Assembly (NCBI GenBank): GCA_002404095.1 | Contig: DHJA01000112.1 | Span: forward strand, 37,221-66,927 | DNA from: Planctomycetaceae bacterium UBA4732 | GTDB taxonomy: Bacteria > Planctomycetota > Planctomycetia > Gemmatales > Gemmataceae | Reading direction: 5' to 3' | Length of the DNA: 29,707 nt | Shown here: piece by piece, positions 1 to 8,900 of the stretch | Layout of the letters: each line of letters starts with the position of its first letter | How positions within the stretch are numbered: the first letter of the stretch is position 1 | The notes under the pieces: generated by a model | What the model saw: the letters and a program-made list of their open reading frames with translations, nothing else | What the model was told of the DNA's origin: nothing | The model's database searches: none | Made by a program: the position numbers and the translations under genes

Positions 1-16
1 GGTCGCGGCTAAACGG
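1..16. repeat. Edge copy of a dispersed hairpin element
   Basis: The first 16 bases of the window are identical to 18753-18768, the outer part of the right arm of the 33-bp hairpin at 18701-18769. The stop codon of the phosphatase gene (complement of 9-11) lies inside this copy. The rest of the element would lie outside the window. I infer a dispersed element that doubles as the 3' end of a gene. Confidence 0.6.
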
Positions 17-1211
17 CCGGCGCGCGTTCCACCAACACGACGGAAGTATCATCAACGCGCCCGGCGCCGAGCGTGAAGGCGTTCGACCTCTCAAACAAAT
101 GTTCCAACGTCTGGTCGGTCGTCTTGCCGCGGCAGGCGAGCAACGCCGCGGTGATGCCGTTCACGCCAAAGGCTTCGTGTCCCTTCTCCTTTTTCAACGG
201 GAAGGAATCGGCCAGACCGTCGCTGTAGAGCAGGACGCGGCTGCCTTCCGGCAAGACAAATGAAGCGGCGTCGTAGGGGATGCCGGCTGCGATGCCCAAG
301 GGCATACCGCCTTCGGAGCCGTCGCCGATCGCCTTCACCTCGCCGCTTGCCATCAGGTGCAACAACGGCAGCGGATGGCCGGCCGTCGTCCAGTGCATGG
401 TGTGCGTCTCGGTGTCGATGGCCGCGTAGAAGAGGGTGATGAAGCCGCCGCCGCTCTGGACAATGGAGTTTTCGCACAGCCGGTCGTTGATCGCCGTGAC
501 GAAGGCGGCCGTGTCGCGGTAGGCGTCGCCGCCGAGCATTCGGATCAGCGTGTGCATGGCCATGATCGACATGCACGCTTTGAGGCCGTGGCCGGAGGCG
601 TCGCCGATCAGCACCACCAGCGTATGCGGGTCGGGGCGGAAGACGTTGTAGTAATCGCCGCCGGCCATCACGACCGGGTTGTCGCCGACGACGTTGACCT
701 CGGCCGGCTCGTAACGGGCCGAGACGCTATAGCCCGGCGGCATACTGATGCCCTGCGGGATAATCGACTCCTGAAGGCGGCGCACACCGTCCATCTCTTC
801 GCGCAGCCGGGAGGCCAATTCCTTGGCCCGGTCGGCGTGTACCGCCGCCACGGCCGACTCCATGCTAGACAGCGCCAGAAACATGAAGTCGCCGCGCTCG
901 TCGCGGATCAGATAAAAGCGCAGTCCGTGGGTTAAGTATTTGACCAGGCCCATCATCTCCGTGGTACGACAGCCAAGCACAACGGGCAGCGGCGTCGGTT
1001 CGTCCTGGAGTTCGGCGAAGATGGCGTAGCCTTCTTCGGCGGTCTTAGGGAAGGTCATCGCCAGGAATATCACGTCCCAGCTGCCTTCGCGTACTTGGGC
1101 TTTCAGCTCGTCGGCGTCCAGAAAGGCTTTGGTTTCGTGGTCGCCGGCCGACAGATACAGTTCCAGGAGCGCGGCCTCTTCCGCGTTGTCCCATCCCACC
1201 AGGATTTTCAT
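9..1211 (-). CDS. SpoIIE/RsbU-type PP2C serine phosphatase with degenerate receiver domain
   Basis: The protein has 400 residues. Residues 1-118 look like a response-regulator receiver fold. A coiled-coil linker follows (about 125-150), then a SpoIIE-type PP2M phosphatase domain (about 160-397). Phosphatase motifs are GGDYYN (184-189), GDASGHG (203-209), SDG (330-332) and DDTS (387-390), which supply the metal-binding acidic residues. Family members dephosphorylate anti-sigma-factor antagonists in partner-switching regulation. In the receiver, the strand that normally ends in the phosphorylated Asp reads WDVIFLAMTFP (45-55), with Ala51 at the acceptor position, so it is probably a pseudo-receiver. 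No antagonist or anti-sigma gene is adjacent. The stop codon lies in a repeat copy at the window edge. The class is confident; the target is unknown. Confidence 0.9.
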   Translation of the reverse strand: MKILVGWDNAEEAALLELYLSAGDHETKAFLDADELKAQVREGSWDVIFLAMTFPKTAEEGYAIFAELQDEPTPLPVVLGCRTTEMMGLVKYLTHGLRFYLIRDERGDFMFLALSSMESAVAAVHADRAKELASRLREEMDGVRRLQESIIPQGISMPPGYSVSARYEPAEVNVVGDNPVVMAGGDYYNVFRPDPHTLVVLIGDASGHGLKACMSIMAMHTLIRMLGGDAYRDTAAFVTAINDRLCENSIVQSGGGFITLFYAAIDTETHTMHWTTAGHPLPLLHLMASGEVKAIGDGSEGGMPLGIAAGIPYDAASFVLPEGSRVLLYSDGLADSFPLKKEKGHEAFGVNGITAALLACRGKTTDQTLEHLFERSNAFTLGAGRVDDTSVVLVERAPAV

Positions 1212-1529
1212 GAAGACGCCTCGAAAGCCGGGTATTGCCTCATTAAGTGAGGCGGCCCGGACGGGTATGGTTGAAAAAGGCGGACGGCTGGCGGATCGTC
1301 CGGACCAAACGGTAGATTCGCACCATAATAGGGCCGCGCGTGGGTTCAGGCAAGGCGTTCGGCGCTGTTTTTGACAGCGGGCCTGGCGAGCCGGGTCGCG
1401 TAAGCGCCCGGAGACTCTTGGCGAGCCGGGTCGCGTAAGCGCCCGGAGTTCGGTACAGTCGTGGAAAGCATCTCCGGGCGCTTACGCGACCCGGCTCGCC
1501 CGCGTGTTCGTGCTTCCAAGGAGAAGTTT
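1212..1529. other. Divergent intergenic region (318 bp) carrying a triple repeat
   Basis: This gap lies between the phosphatase start (-) and the small secreted ORF (+). It holds the 30-bp repeat described at 1385-1500. I see no convincing coding sequence and no promoter strong enough to annotate, although both flanking genes must be transcribed from here. Confidence 0.6.
1385..1500. repeat. 30-bp repeat: two direct copies and one inverted copy
   Basis: Copy 1 is at 1385-1414, copy 2 (29 bp) at 1420-1448, and a perfect inverted copy of copy 1 at 1471-1500. Copies 2 and 3 can form a 29-bp hairpin with a 22-nt loop; copies 1 and 3 can form a competing 30-bp hairpin. The unit core is gagccgggtcgcgtaagc. 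Confidence 0.9.
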
Positions 1530-1742
1530 ATGACTAGCGTAGCCCGTGGGCCGATTGTTGCCGGTTTTCTGACGCTGATGCTCTTTATGGCCGTTCAGGC
1601 GGCCGAAGTCGAAAAGGTTCCGCCTCGATTCAAGACGGGGCCGTCTTACTCGGCGTCGGCGCGAGTGGCCCACCATGAGATCAAATGCCATTCGCGGAGC
1701 GAATGGCCAACGGCGGAGCAATCATGGAATGTCGCGCGTTAG
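1530..1742 (+). CDS. Small predicted secreted protein, possibly a gene remnant
   Basis: This 70-residue ORF starts at ATG 1530, 5 nt after an aaggag Shine-Dalgarno sequence (1518-1523), which is why I prefer it over an upstream start inside the repeat. Residues 1-25 form a plausible Sec signal peptide with a hydrophobic core (about 8-21) and an A-V-Q-A cleavage site. The remaining 45 residues match no family I recognise. The ORF overlaps the aldo/keto reductase start by 19 nt. It could be a short secreted protein translationally coupled to the reductase, or the 5' remnant of a larger secreted gene. Confidence 0.4.
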   Translation: MTSVARGPIVAGFLTLMLFMAVQAAEVEKVPPRFKTGPSYSASARVAHHEIKCHSRSEWPTAEQSWNVAR

Positions 1743-2674
1743 GAAATACTGGACTCACCTTGCCGGTGTTGAGTTTCGGGGCGTCGTCGCTGGGACAAGA
1801 GTTCCGCCCTGTTGACGTCAACGAGGCGCTGCGCGCCGTCCACGTCGCGCTGGACCTCGGCATGAACTTCATCGACACTTCTCCCTTTTACGGACGCGGA
1901 ATGTCCGAAGTGTTGTTGGGAGTCGCCCTGCGCGGCGTACCACGCGACCGTTACTTGCTTGGGAGCAAGCTCGGCCGTTATGACGCCAACCACTTCGATT
2001 TCTCGGCCAAGCGCGTTGTGGAAAGCGTAGATGTCAGCTTACACCGCATGGGGGTGCAGCACCTCGACATTATGCTGTGTCACGACATCGAGTTCGTGGA
2101 CATGAATCAGATCGTGGAGGAGACGTTGCCCGCGTTGCGCAAAGTACAACAGCAGGGTAAAGTCCGATTCGTCGGCGTGTCCGGCTATCCAATGAAGATC
2201 TTCAAGTACATTTTGGACCGCGCGCCTCTGGACGTGATGCTTTCGTACAACCATTACACTTTGCAGAACACGATGTTGGCGGATTTGGTTCCGTATCTGA
2301 AGGCGAAGAGCGTGGGCGTCATGAACGCGGCGCCGTTCTCCGCGCGGCTATTGACCAACGCGACGCTGCCGCCGTGGCACAAGGCGACGCCGGAAGTGCG
2401 GGCAGTCTGCCGCAAGGCCGCGGAACACTGCCAGTCGAAGGGAGTGGACATCGCCCAGCTGGCGCTGCAATTCTCGATCCGCAACTCGGACATGACCACC
2501 TGCGTCACCGGCTCGGCCGACGCCGGCCGCGTGCATCAGTGGGCGGAGTGGGCGGCGAAGCCGCTCGACGGGCAGCTCCTAGACGAGGTGCTGCAGATCC
2601 TTAAGCCGATCCACAATTGGTTCTACATCGAGGGCCGGCCTGAGAACAACGATGCGCCGGCCGGCGGGGTGTGA
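1724..2674 (+). CDS. Aldo/keto reductase
   Basis: The protein has 316 residues from ATG 1724, preceded by ggcggag at 1712-1718. An earlier in-frame ATG at 1685 would add 13 residues that do not look like the family. It has the AKR (alpha/beta)8 barrel and the full catalytic tetrad: Asp51 and Tyr56 (IDTSPFYG), Lys82 (GSKLGRYD) and His120 (MLCHDIEF). Such enzymes reduce carbonyls or oxidise sugars with NAD(P)H. The sequence resembles the L-fucose/L-galactose dehydrogenase-like branch, but the substrate cannot be read from sequence. It is probably cytoplasmic. The following gene starts about 100 nt downstream on the same strand. Confidence 0.9.
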   Translation: MECRALGNTGLTLPVLSFGASSLGQEFRPVDVNEALRAVHVALDLGMNFIDTSPFYGRGMSEVLLGVALRGVPRDRYLLGSKLGRYDANHFDFSAKRVVESVDVSLHRMGVQHLDIMLCHDIEFVDMNQIVEETLPALRKVQQQGKVRFVGVSGYPMKIFKYILDRAPLDVMLSYNHYTLQNTMLADLVPYLKAKSVGVMNAAPFSARLLTNATLPPWHKATPEVRAVCRKAAEHCQSKGVDIAQLALQFSIRNSDMTTCVTGSADAGRVHQWAEWAAKPLDGQLLDEVLQILKPIHNWFYIEGRPENNDAPAGGV

Positions 2675-2771
2675 AGCACAGAACAAAAAGGACCGCTTTT
2701 CCCTTGCGTTGGTCGCTTCTCACCTTTACCGTGTAGATGCTCCACTTCTTTCATTCATGGGAGGAATCACT

Positions 2772-5195
2772 ATGCGATGGGTCGCTGTATGGGCCGTAAT
2801 GATGCTGGCTGGCTTGCCGGCGCTTTGGGCCAGGGACGACGTGAAAGCTGAACCCAAGGAACCAGAGAAGTCCAAGGTTGCTGAGGACGTGAATGGTCTC
2901 ATCACGGCGCATCAAAAAGCCGTGAGTGACTACGACCAAAACATCCAAGAGAAGTTGAAGAACGCCAAGACCGACGTAGAGCGGTCCAAGATCTACCAAA
3001 GCCGAGCGTATCCGAAGCCCGATGAAACGATGGACAAGCTCTGGGATCTGTTGGAGAAGAATCCGAACGAGAAAGAAGCGTCCCGCACGGCTTTGCAATG
3101 GCTTCTAAACAATTACGGCTATGACGACAAGGGCCAAAAAGGCCGGGTCAGAGTCTTGGACATGCTAATCAAACACCACGCGGACGATCCCAAAATCGGC
3201 CTCATGCTGAACCGTCTTAGCTACCTCTACTCAGACAAGGCCGAAGAATTGTTCCGCGCCGTCATGGCAAAGAATCCCGCGAAAGACGCCAAGGGCAGCG
3301 CCTGCCTTAACCTGGGTAAGTACCTAAAGGCTGTTTCCGAAGGGGTCCAGCAGATCAAGGCAAATCCCGAAGACGGCAAACGGCTGGAATCCATGCTTGG
3401 CAAGGAAGCCGTCATGAAGCTTAAGGAGGCTGACGCAGATAAGCTGGCCAAGGAAGCGGAGGCCGTCTTTGAAGAAGCCGCTGCCAAATACGGCGACGCG
3501 GTTTTGTACAAGAACCCGAATACCATGAAGGATGCCACCGTCGCCGATCAAGTTGTTGGGGAACTGTTTGAAATCCGCAACTTAGCCATTGGCAAGGCCG
3601 CTCCGGATATCGTAGCCGACGATCTGGACGGCAAACCCTTCAAGCTGAGCGAATATCGGGGCAAGGTGGTGGTTATCGACTTCTGGGGCAATTGGTGAGG
3701 CCCCTGCGTCGCTATGTACGCGCACGAGCGGTCGCTCGTGAAAAGACTCGAAGACAAACCTTTCGCTCTTCTCGGCATCAACAGCGATAGCGATAAGGAT
3801 GCGCTAAAAAAGGTTATGGAAAAGGAACACATTACGTGGCGCTCGTTTTGGAACGGCCCCGAAGGCACAGGCGGCCCGATCTCCACGAAATGGAACGTCC
3901 ACGGTTGGCCGACGACATACGTGGTCGATGCCAAGGGAATGATCCGGTTCAAGGACGTTCGCGGCGAAGCCATGGACAAGGCCGTCGATCAGCTCCTCAA
4001 GGAGATGGGGATAGGCGGCAAGAAAGATGAAGCCAAGGAACCTGAGAAGTCCAAGGTCGCTGAGGACGTGAATGCGCTCATCACGGCGAATCAAAAAGCC
4101 ATGAGGGACTTCATCAAAAACAACGAAGAAAAGTTGAAGAATGCCAAGACCGACGAAGAGCGGCTCAAGATCAATGGAGCCTATCCGAAGCCCGATGAAA
4201 CGAGAGCCAAGCTCTGGGATCTGTTGGAGAAGAATCCGAACGACAAAGAAGCGAGCTTCACGGCTTTGCAATGGCTTCTATCCACTTACTTCGGCAGTAA
4301 CGACGAGAGCCAAAAAGGACGGGCCAGGGTCCTGGACCTGCTAATCAAAGATCACGCGGACGATCCCAAAATCAGCCCCATTCTGAGCAATCTTAGCTTT
4401 TATGTGTACTACTCGCTCAAAGCGGAACAATTGCTCCGCGCCGTCCTGGCAAAGAACCCGGCGAAAGACGCCAAGGGAATTGCCTGCCTCAGCCTGGGCA
4501 AGTTCCTAAAGAAAGATGCTGAGGGGGTCAGAAAGCTCAAGGAGAGTCCCGGAGAAGGCAAACGCATGGAACAGTTTCTTGGCAAGGAAGACGCCATGAA
4601 ACTTAAGGACGCCGATGCTGATAAACTTGCCAAGGAAGCGGAGACCGTCCTGGAAGAGGCCGCTGCCAAATACGGCGACGTGCGTTTGTACCTGCCTACG
4701 AGTAGCACGATCGCCGATCAAGCCGCTAGCGAATTGTTTGAACTCCGCAACCTAGCCATCGGCAAGACCGCTCCGGATATCGTAGGCGATGATCTAGACG
4801 GCAAACCCCTCAAGCTGAGCGACTATCGCGGCAAGGTGGTCGTAATCGACTTCTGGGGCAATTGGTCACTCCCTTCCCGCTATATGTACGCAGACGAGCG
4901 GTCGCTCGTGAAACGGCTCGAAGACAAGCCCTTCGCTCTTGTCGGCGTCAACAGCGATACCGACAAGGACGAGCTAAAAAAGACCATGGAAAAGGAACAC
5001 ATTACGTGGCGCTCATTTTGGAACGGCCCCGAAGGCACGAAAGGCCCGATCTCCACGAAATGGAACGTCAACGGTTGGCCGACGACATACGTACTCGATG
5101 CCAAGGGAACGATCCAGTTCAAGGGCGTTCGCGGGGAAGCCATGGACCGGGCCGTTGACCGACTCCTTAAGGAGATGGAGAAAGACGGTAAGTAA
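2772..5195 (+). CDS. Putative selenoprotein: secreted TlpA/thioredoxin-like protein, tandemly duplicated, with in-frame TGA at 3696-3698
   Basis: The frame runs 808 codons from ATG 2772 (Shine-Dalgarno gggagg at 2759-2764) to the stop at 5195, interrupted only by TGA at codon 309. Residues 1-20 are a signal peptide. Two homologous modules follow, each an alpha-helical region (starting EPEKSKVAEDV) and a TlpA/AhpC-TSA-like thioredoxin domain (APDIV..LDGKP..LS.YRGKVVVIDFWGNW). In module 1 the redox motif reads W-[TGA]-G-P-C, so the TGA replaces the first Cys of WCGPC and Cys312 is the resolving residue. In module 2 the same site is S-L-P-S (699-702), so it is probably redox-inactive. Each thioredoxin domain continues with the cis-Pro motif GWPTTYV. 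The part after the TGA starts in the middle of the thioredoxin fold and has no plausible start of its own. A SECIS-like hairpin follows the TGA. Alternatives are a nonsense mutation of TGC to TGA or a sequencing error, in which case only 2772-3698 is translated (308 residues). Confidence 0.75.
2856..5183 (+). repeat. Tandem 1.17-kb in-frame duplication
   Basis: Bases from about 2856 to 4025 and from about 4035 to 5183 are homologous copies, offset by about 1.17-1.18 kb with a few codon-sized indels. Identity is high in the thioredoxin part and lower in the helical part. An 18-nt patch around the redox site (3696-3713 versus 4866-4883) differs at 9 positions, although its flanks are nearly identical. 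Confidence 0.85.
3723..3740 (+). promoter_or_regulatory. SECIS-like hairpin downstream of in-frame TGA
   Basis: CACGAGC (3723-3729), loop GGTC (3730-3733) and GCTCGTG (3734-3740) form a perfect 7-bp stem with a 4-nt loop. The loop begins 31 nt after the TGA (3696-3698). Bacterial SECIS elements are short stem-loops inside the coding region at about this distance, with a conserved G at the start of the apical loop and a GU pair in the E. coli fdhF element; GGTC fits. The second module keeps a 6-bp version (4894-4909) without a TGA, so the hairpin may partly reflect conserved coding sequence. Confidence 0.55.
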
Positions 5196-5231
5196 AGCGC
5201 AGTGCGGAGGCCGCTGTTCCGGCAGAGAAAC

Positions 5232-5780
5232 CTACTCAAACACCTCCGCCCGCGACAGCGGCAGCCCCATAGCATCCTTCGGCGACAACATCGGCGCCTC
5301 GCCATCGGCCAACGGCCAGCGGACGCCGACTTCCGGGTCGTTCCAGATTAGCGTCCGTTCACACTCCGGATTGTAGAAATCCGTCACCTTGTAACAAACC
5401 TCGGCCCATTCACTGAGAACATAGAATCCATGCGCGAATCCAGGCGGCACCCACACTTGCCGCCGGTCCTTGGCGGTCAGCGTCAGGCCGACCCATTGGC
5501 CGAACGTCGGCGACGACCGCCGCAGATCCACGGCCACGTCGAACACTTCGCCAAATAGTACGCTCACCAGCTTGCCCTGCGGACAGCGTATCTGATAGTG
5601 CAGGCCGCGCAATACGCCGCGCCGCGAGCCGGAATGGTTGTCCTGAACCATCGGCGCCGTGACGCCGACCGGGGCGTATTTGCGCGTCTGGAACGTCTCC
5701 AGGAAAAAGCCGCGGTCGTCCGTTAGCACTCTTGGCTCAATAATCACCACATCAGGAATCGCCGTCGGCGTGAATTGCAT
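5232..5780 (-). CDS. rfbC: dTDP-4-dehydrorhamnose 3,5-epimerase
   Basis: The protein has 182 residues, the usual length for RmlC cupins. It epimerises C3 and C5 of dTDP-4-keto-6-deoxyglucose in dTDP-L-rhamnose synthesis. Visible motifs are DDRGFFLETF near the N-terminus, QDNHS, RGLHYQ with the catalytic His61, DVAVDLRRSSPTFG, PPGFAHGF and the catalytic Tyr130 in EVCYKVTDFY. None of rfbA, rfbB or rfbD is adjacent, so the rest of the pathway is elsewhere. The stop is 36 nt from the stop of the convergent putative selenoprotein gene. Confidence 0.95.
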   Translation of the reverse strand: MQFTPTAIPDVVIIEPRVLTDDRGFFLETFQTRKYAPVGVTAPMVQDNHSGSRRGVLRGLHYQIRCPQGKLVSVLFGEVFDVAVDLRRSSPTFGQWVGLTLTAKDRRQVWVPPGFAHGFYVLSEWAEVCYKVTDFYNPECERTLIWNDPEVGVRWPLADGEAPMLSPKDAMGLPLSRAEVFE

Positions 5781-5796
5781 GAGACCGTCTCCGTTT

Positions 5797-5853
5797 GCCC
5801 CATAAGTCCCATAAGTCCCATAGGACTTATACGACTTATGGGACTTATGGGGC
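5797..5853. repeat. 21-bp inverted repeat built from a CCATAAGT-type unit
   Basis: Perfect arms at 5797-5817 and 5833-5853 surround a 15-nt centre that contains another degenerate unit. The unit (about 9 bp, cccataagt and variants) also builds the palindrome at 16794-16841. It lies between the divergent starts of rfbC and the NHL/YD gene, so a simple terminator role is unlikely. Confidence 0.9.
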
Positions 5854-5980
5854 GAACGGACACTCTACCAGGCCGAGGCGTTTCTTGACCGCCGGCCCCT
5901 GCGGGTTTACACTCCAAGACATATTCATCGTCGCCGAACATTCGAGATCGGCCGCCGTCGCGGGCGCCGCGGAGCCAACC

Positions 5981-8900
5981 ATGTCAAAACGCTCGCTCGC
6001 AGTCGTTTTCGCCGTCTTGGCCAGTTCGGCGGCCGTGACGGCGGTGTTTTTATTCGGCTTTAGAGGATGGTTTAACTCCGCGCAGCCGCCGTCGGTCTCG
6101 ACGCCGATACAACGTCAAACGCCGTCAGACGACGAGCCGGCGCCCGGCGATCACTATTACACCCCAGCGCCCGTGAGCCTGGCGCCGGCTTCGGCTTTCC
6201 TGTTCACGGGTAAGTCGCCGCGCCAATTCGGCGCGGTCAAGGGCGCCCTACAAAGACGGCGCGCCGCGGTGTTGCGCGGGCGCGTGTTCACGTCGGATGG
6301 GACGCCGTTGGCCGGCGTCGAAGTCGGCGTACCCGCACAGCCCGAAGTCGGCCGTACGCGCACCGAAGCCGATGGCGTTTACGACCTCGCCGTCAACGGC
6401 GGTGGCCCCGTCGTCTTCGCCTACAAGAAAGAGGGCTTTTTACCTGTTCAGCGCCAAATCATGACTCCCTGGCAGGAATACGTGTGGCTGCCCGAAGTCG
6501 TTTTGATCCCGCCCGGCGCGCCAGCCGGCGTACTCGACCTACCGCCCGACGAGGCGGCCGCGCCGCCGCGCGGCCCGCGCATGGAAGACGCCGATGGCGT
6601 TCGCCAGGCGGTCTTTCTGGCACCGCCCGGCCTGGGTGCGACGCTGGTTTTCTCCGATGGCGACAAGCCCATGAATCGGTTGACGCTGTCAGTCGCGGAA
6701 TACAGCGTCGGCGCACGGGGCGCGACCGCCCTACCGGCGCTGCCGCCGCCCGGCGCTGGTTACGCCTACGCGGTCGAGGTCGCCGCCGACGAGATCCAGG
6801 AACCCGGCGCGCAGGAGATACGATTTAATAAACCACTGATCCAGTATGTCGATAATTTCCTCAAGTTCCCAGTCGGGGCCGGACTGCCGAGCGCGCGCTA
6901 CGACGCCGAACGATCCGTGTGGCTTCCCGGACCGGCCGGGCGCGTGGTCAAGGTAGTCGGCGTGAAGGACGGCCTGGCCGAGCTGGACCTGGAAGGCAAG
7001 GGAGAATCGGCCGACGCGGCCGCGCTTACAGCCCTCGGCGTCGGCGAGTCGGAACGTCGGCGCCTGGCCGCGCTCTATGCGAAGGATGTTACTCTTTGGC
7101 GGCTGCCTTTGACCGGACTCGGCGCCTGGGCTGTCTTTCCGGCCCTACGACCACCGACCGGCGCCGTCGCGCCGACGTGGCCGGTTGCCTCCGTTCCGGG
7201 CCACGACCCCGCCATGCCGCATCCAAAGCCGGCAGCGCAAGCGTTTCCTGTGGCCGGTACGCATTTCCAACTGTGCTCCCAGAGCGACCGGACGCTTGGC
7301 TGCGAAACGCCTTACGTTGTGGAAGTCGCTTTGAGCGGTCAGGAAGTTCCGAAAGGCTTGAAGAGCATCGACCTGGAAATCCTCGTCGCGGGCCAGCGCC
7401 ATGTTAAGACTTTCCCGCCTCAACCTCTCCAAAAAAGCGTATTCGTCTGGGACGGCCTCGACGGCTACCTCCGGCCCGTTCAAGGGCGACGGCCCGCCGT
7501 TGTACGCGTCGGTTATGTTTACGCCGCCGCGGCGCCAGCTCGTCAAGAATGCGTTTTATGGCGTGAACAACGCATGATGCTCGGAGATTGGGACGCGCGT
7601 TGTCAAGGACTCGGCGGCTGGACCTTGAACATTCACCATTCCTATGACCCAATCGGCCGCAGCGTGCATTTCGGCGGCGGGACGCGACGCGAGGGGCTGA
7701 ACTTGCCCCCCGTCGTTACGACTGTCGCCGGCGGTACGGGTTCGCTGATCTACAACTACGACGATCAACCTGCGATAGCGGCGAACCTATCGCAGCCTCG
7801 TGGGCTTGCGGTCGGGCCGGACGGCGCACTGTTCATCGCCGACGGGGACCAGAACCGTGTTCGCCGCGTGGGGCCGGACGGACTGATTTCGACCGTGGCG
7901 GGCACTGGGCACAGGGGCTACGACGGCGACAATCGCCAGGCCGTCGATGCGCAGCTGAACGCGCCGACCGGGCTGGCGTTCGGGCCGGATGGCAGCCTCT
8001 ATATTGCCGACGACGGCAACGACCGGGTGCGTCGTGTTCGACCCGACGGCGCCGTGATGGCATTTGCCGGGCAGGGCGGCAAGCTCGACTACAGCGGCGA
8101 CGGTGAAAAGGCGGCATCGGCCCAACTGAGCCTGCTTCGCGGCCTTGCCGTCGGGCCGGGCGGCGACGTATTCATCGCTCAGAACGGATTTAATCAGTGT
8201 GTGCGTCGCGTCGGACCCGACGGCATTTTAACCAAATTCATGGGCGGAATTTCCGGCAAGACCGCGCTGCGCACCGCATGCGCCGTCGCGGCGGCGCCGG
8301 ACGGCGCCGTTTACGTAGCCGATGGCGACGGCTGCCGCGTCTGGTGCGTGGGAGTGGACAGCGCGGCGATGGTCGTGGCGGGGACGGGCAAACCCGGGTT
8401 CAGCGGCGACGAAGGGCCGGCGGTCCAGGCGGAGTTGAACGCGCCGTCGGGTCTGGCGCTGGGGCCGAACGGCGGCCTGTACATCGCCGACGCCGGCAAT
8501 CAACGCATCCGCCGGGTAGGTTTCGACGGCATTATCACCACTGTAGCCGGCAAGGGCCAGACGGCCGGCCGCGAGACGGGCGACGGCGGTTCCGCGTCTC
8601 AGGGTAGCTTTCGGCTCTCCGAACGCCCCGAACTTGGCATGGGTCGGCTGTGCGGTCTCGCGGTCGGCCCGGAGGGCGAGGTGTACGTCGCGGACGTGGG
8701 ACACAGCAGCGTCCGCCGCGTGGCGCCGCCTTTCAGCGGCATTTCCGACAGTGAAATTCTTATACCCTCGGAGGATGGGGCCGAACTATATGTCTTCGAC
8801 GGCGTAGGACGCCATCTGCAAACGCTCGACGGCGCAACGGGGGCGGTCCTCTATCGCTTCGTGTACGACGCGGCTGGTCGGCTAACGGAAGTCCACGAGG

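Noticed and set aside
1385..1500. A small CRISPR array.
   Set aside because: The repeats are in both orientations, the spacings are 5 and 22 nt, and there is no cas gene.
3714..5195. Treating the part after the TGA as an independent gene starting at ATG 3714.
   Set aside because: The start would fall inside the thioredoxin fold, three codons after the GPC motif. There is no Shine-Dalgarno sequence and no signal peptide, although the first part is exported. It is in frame with the upstream part.
5795..5980. An N-terminal extension of the NHL/YD protein by 62 residues.
   Set aside because: It runs through the inverted repeat and precedes the signal anchor. ATG 5981 has a Shine-Dalgarno sequence and begins directly with the hydrophobic anchor.
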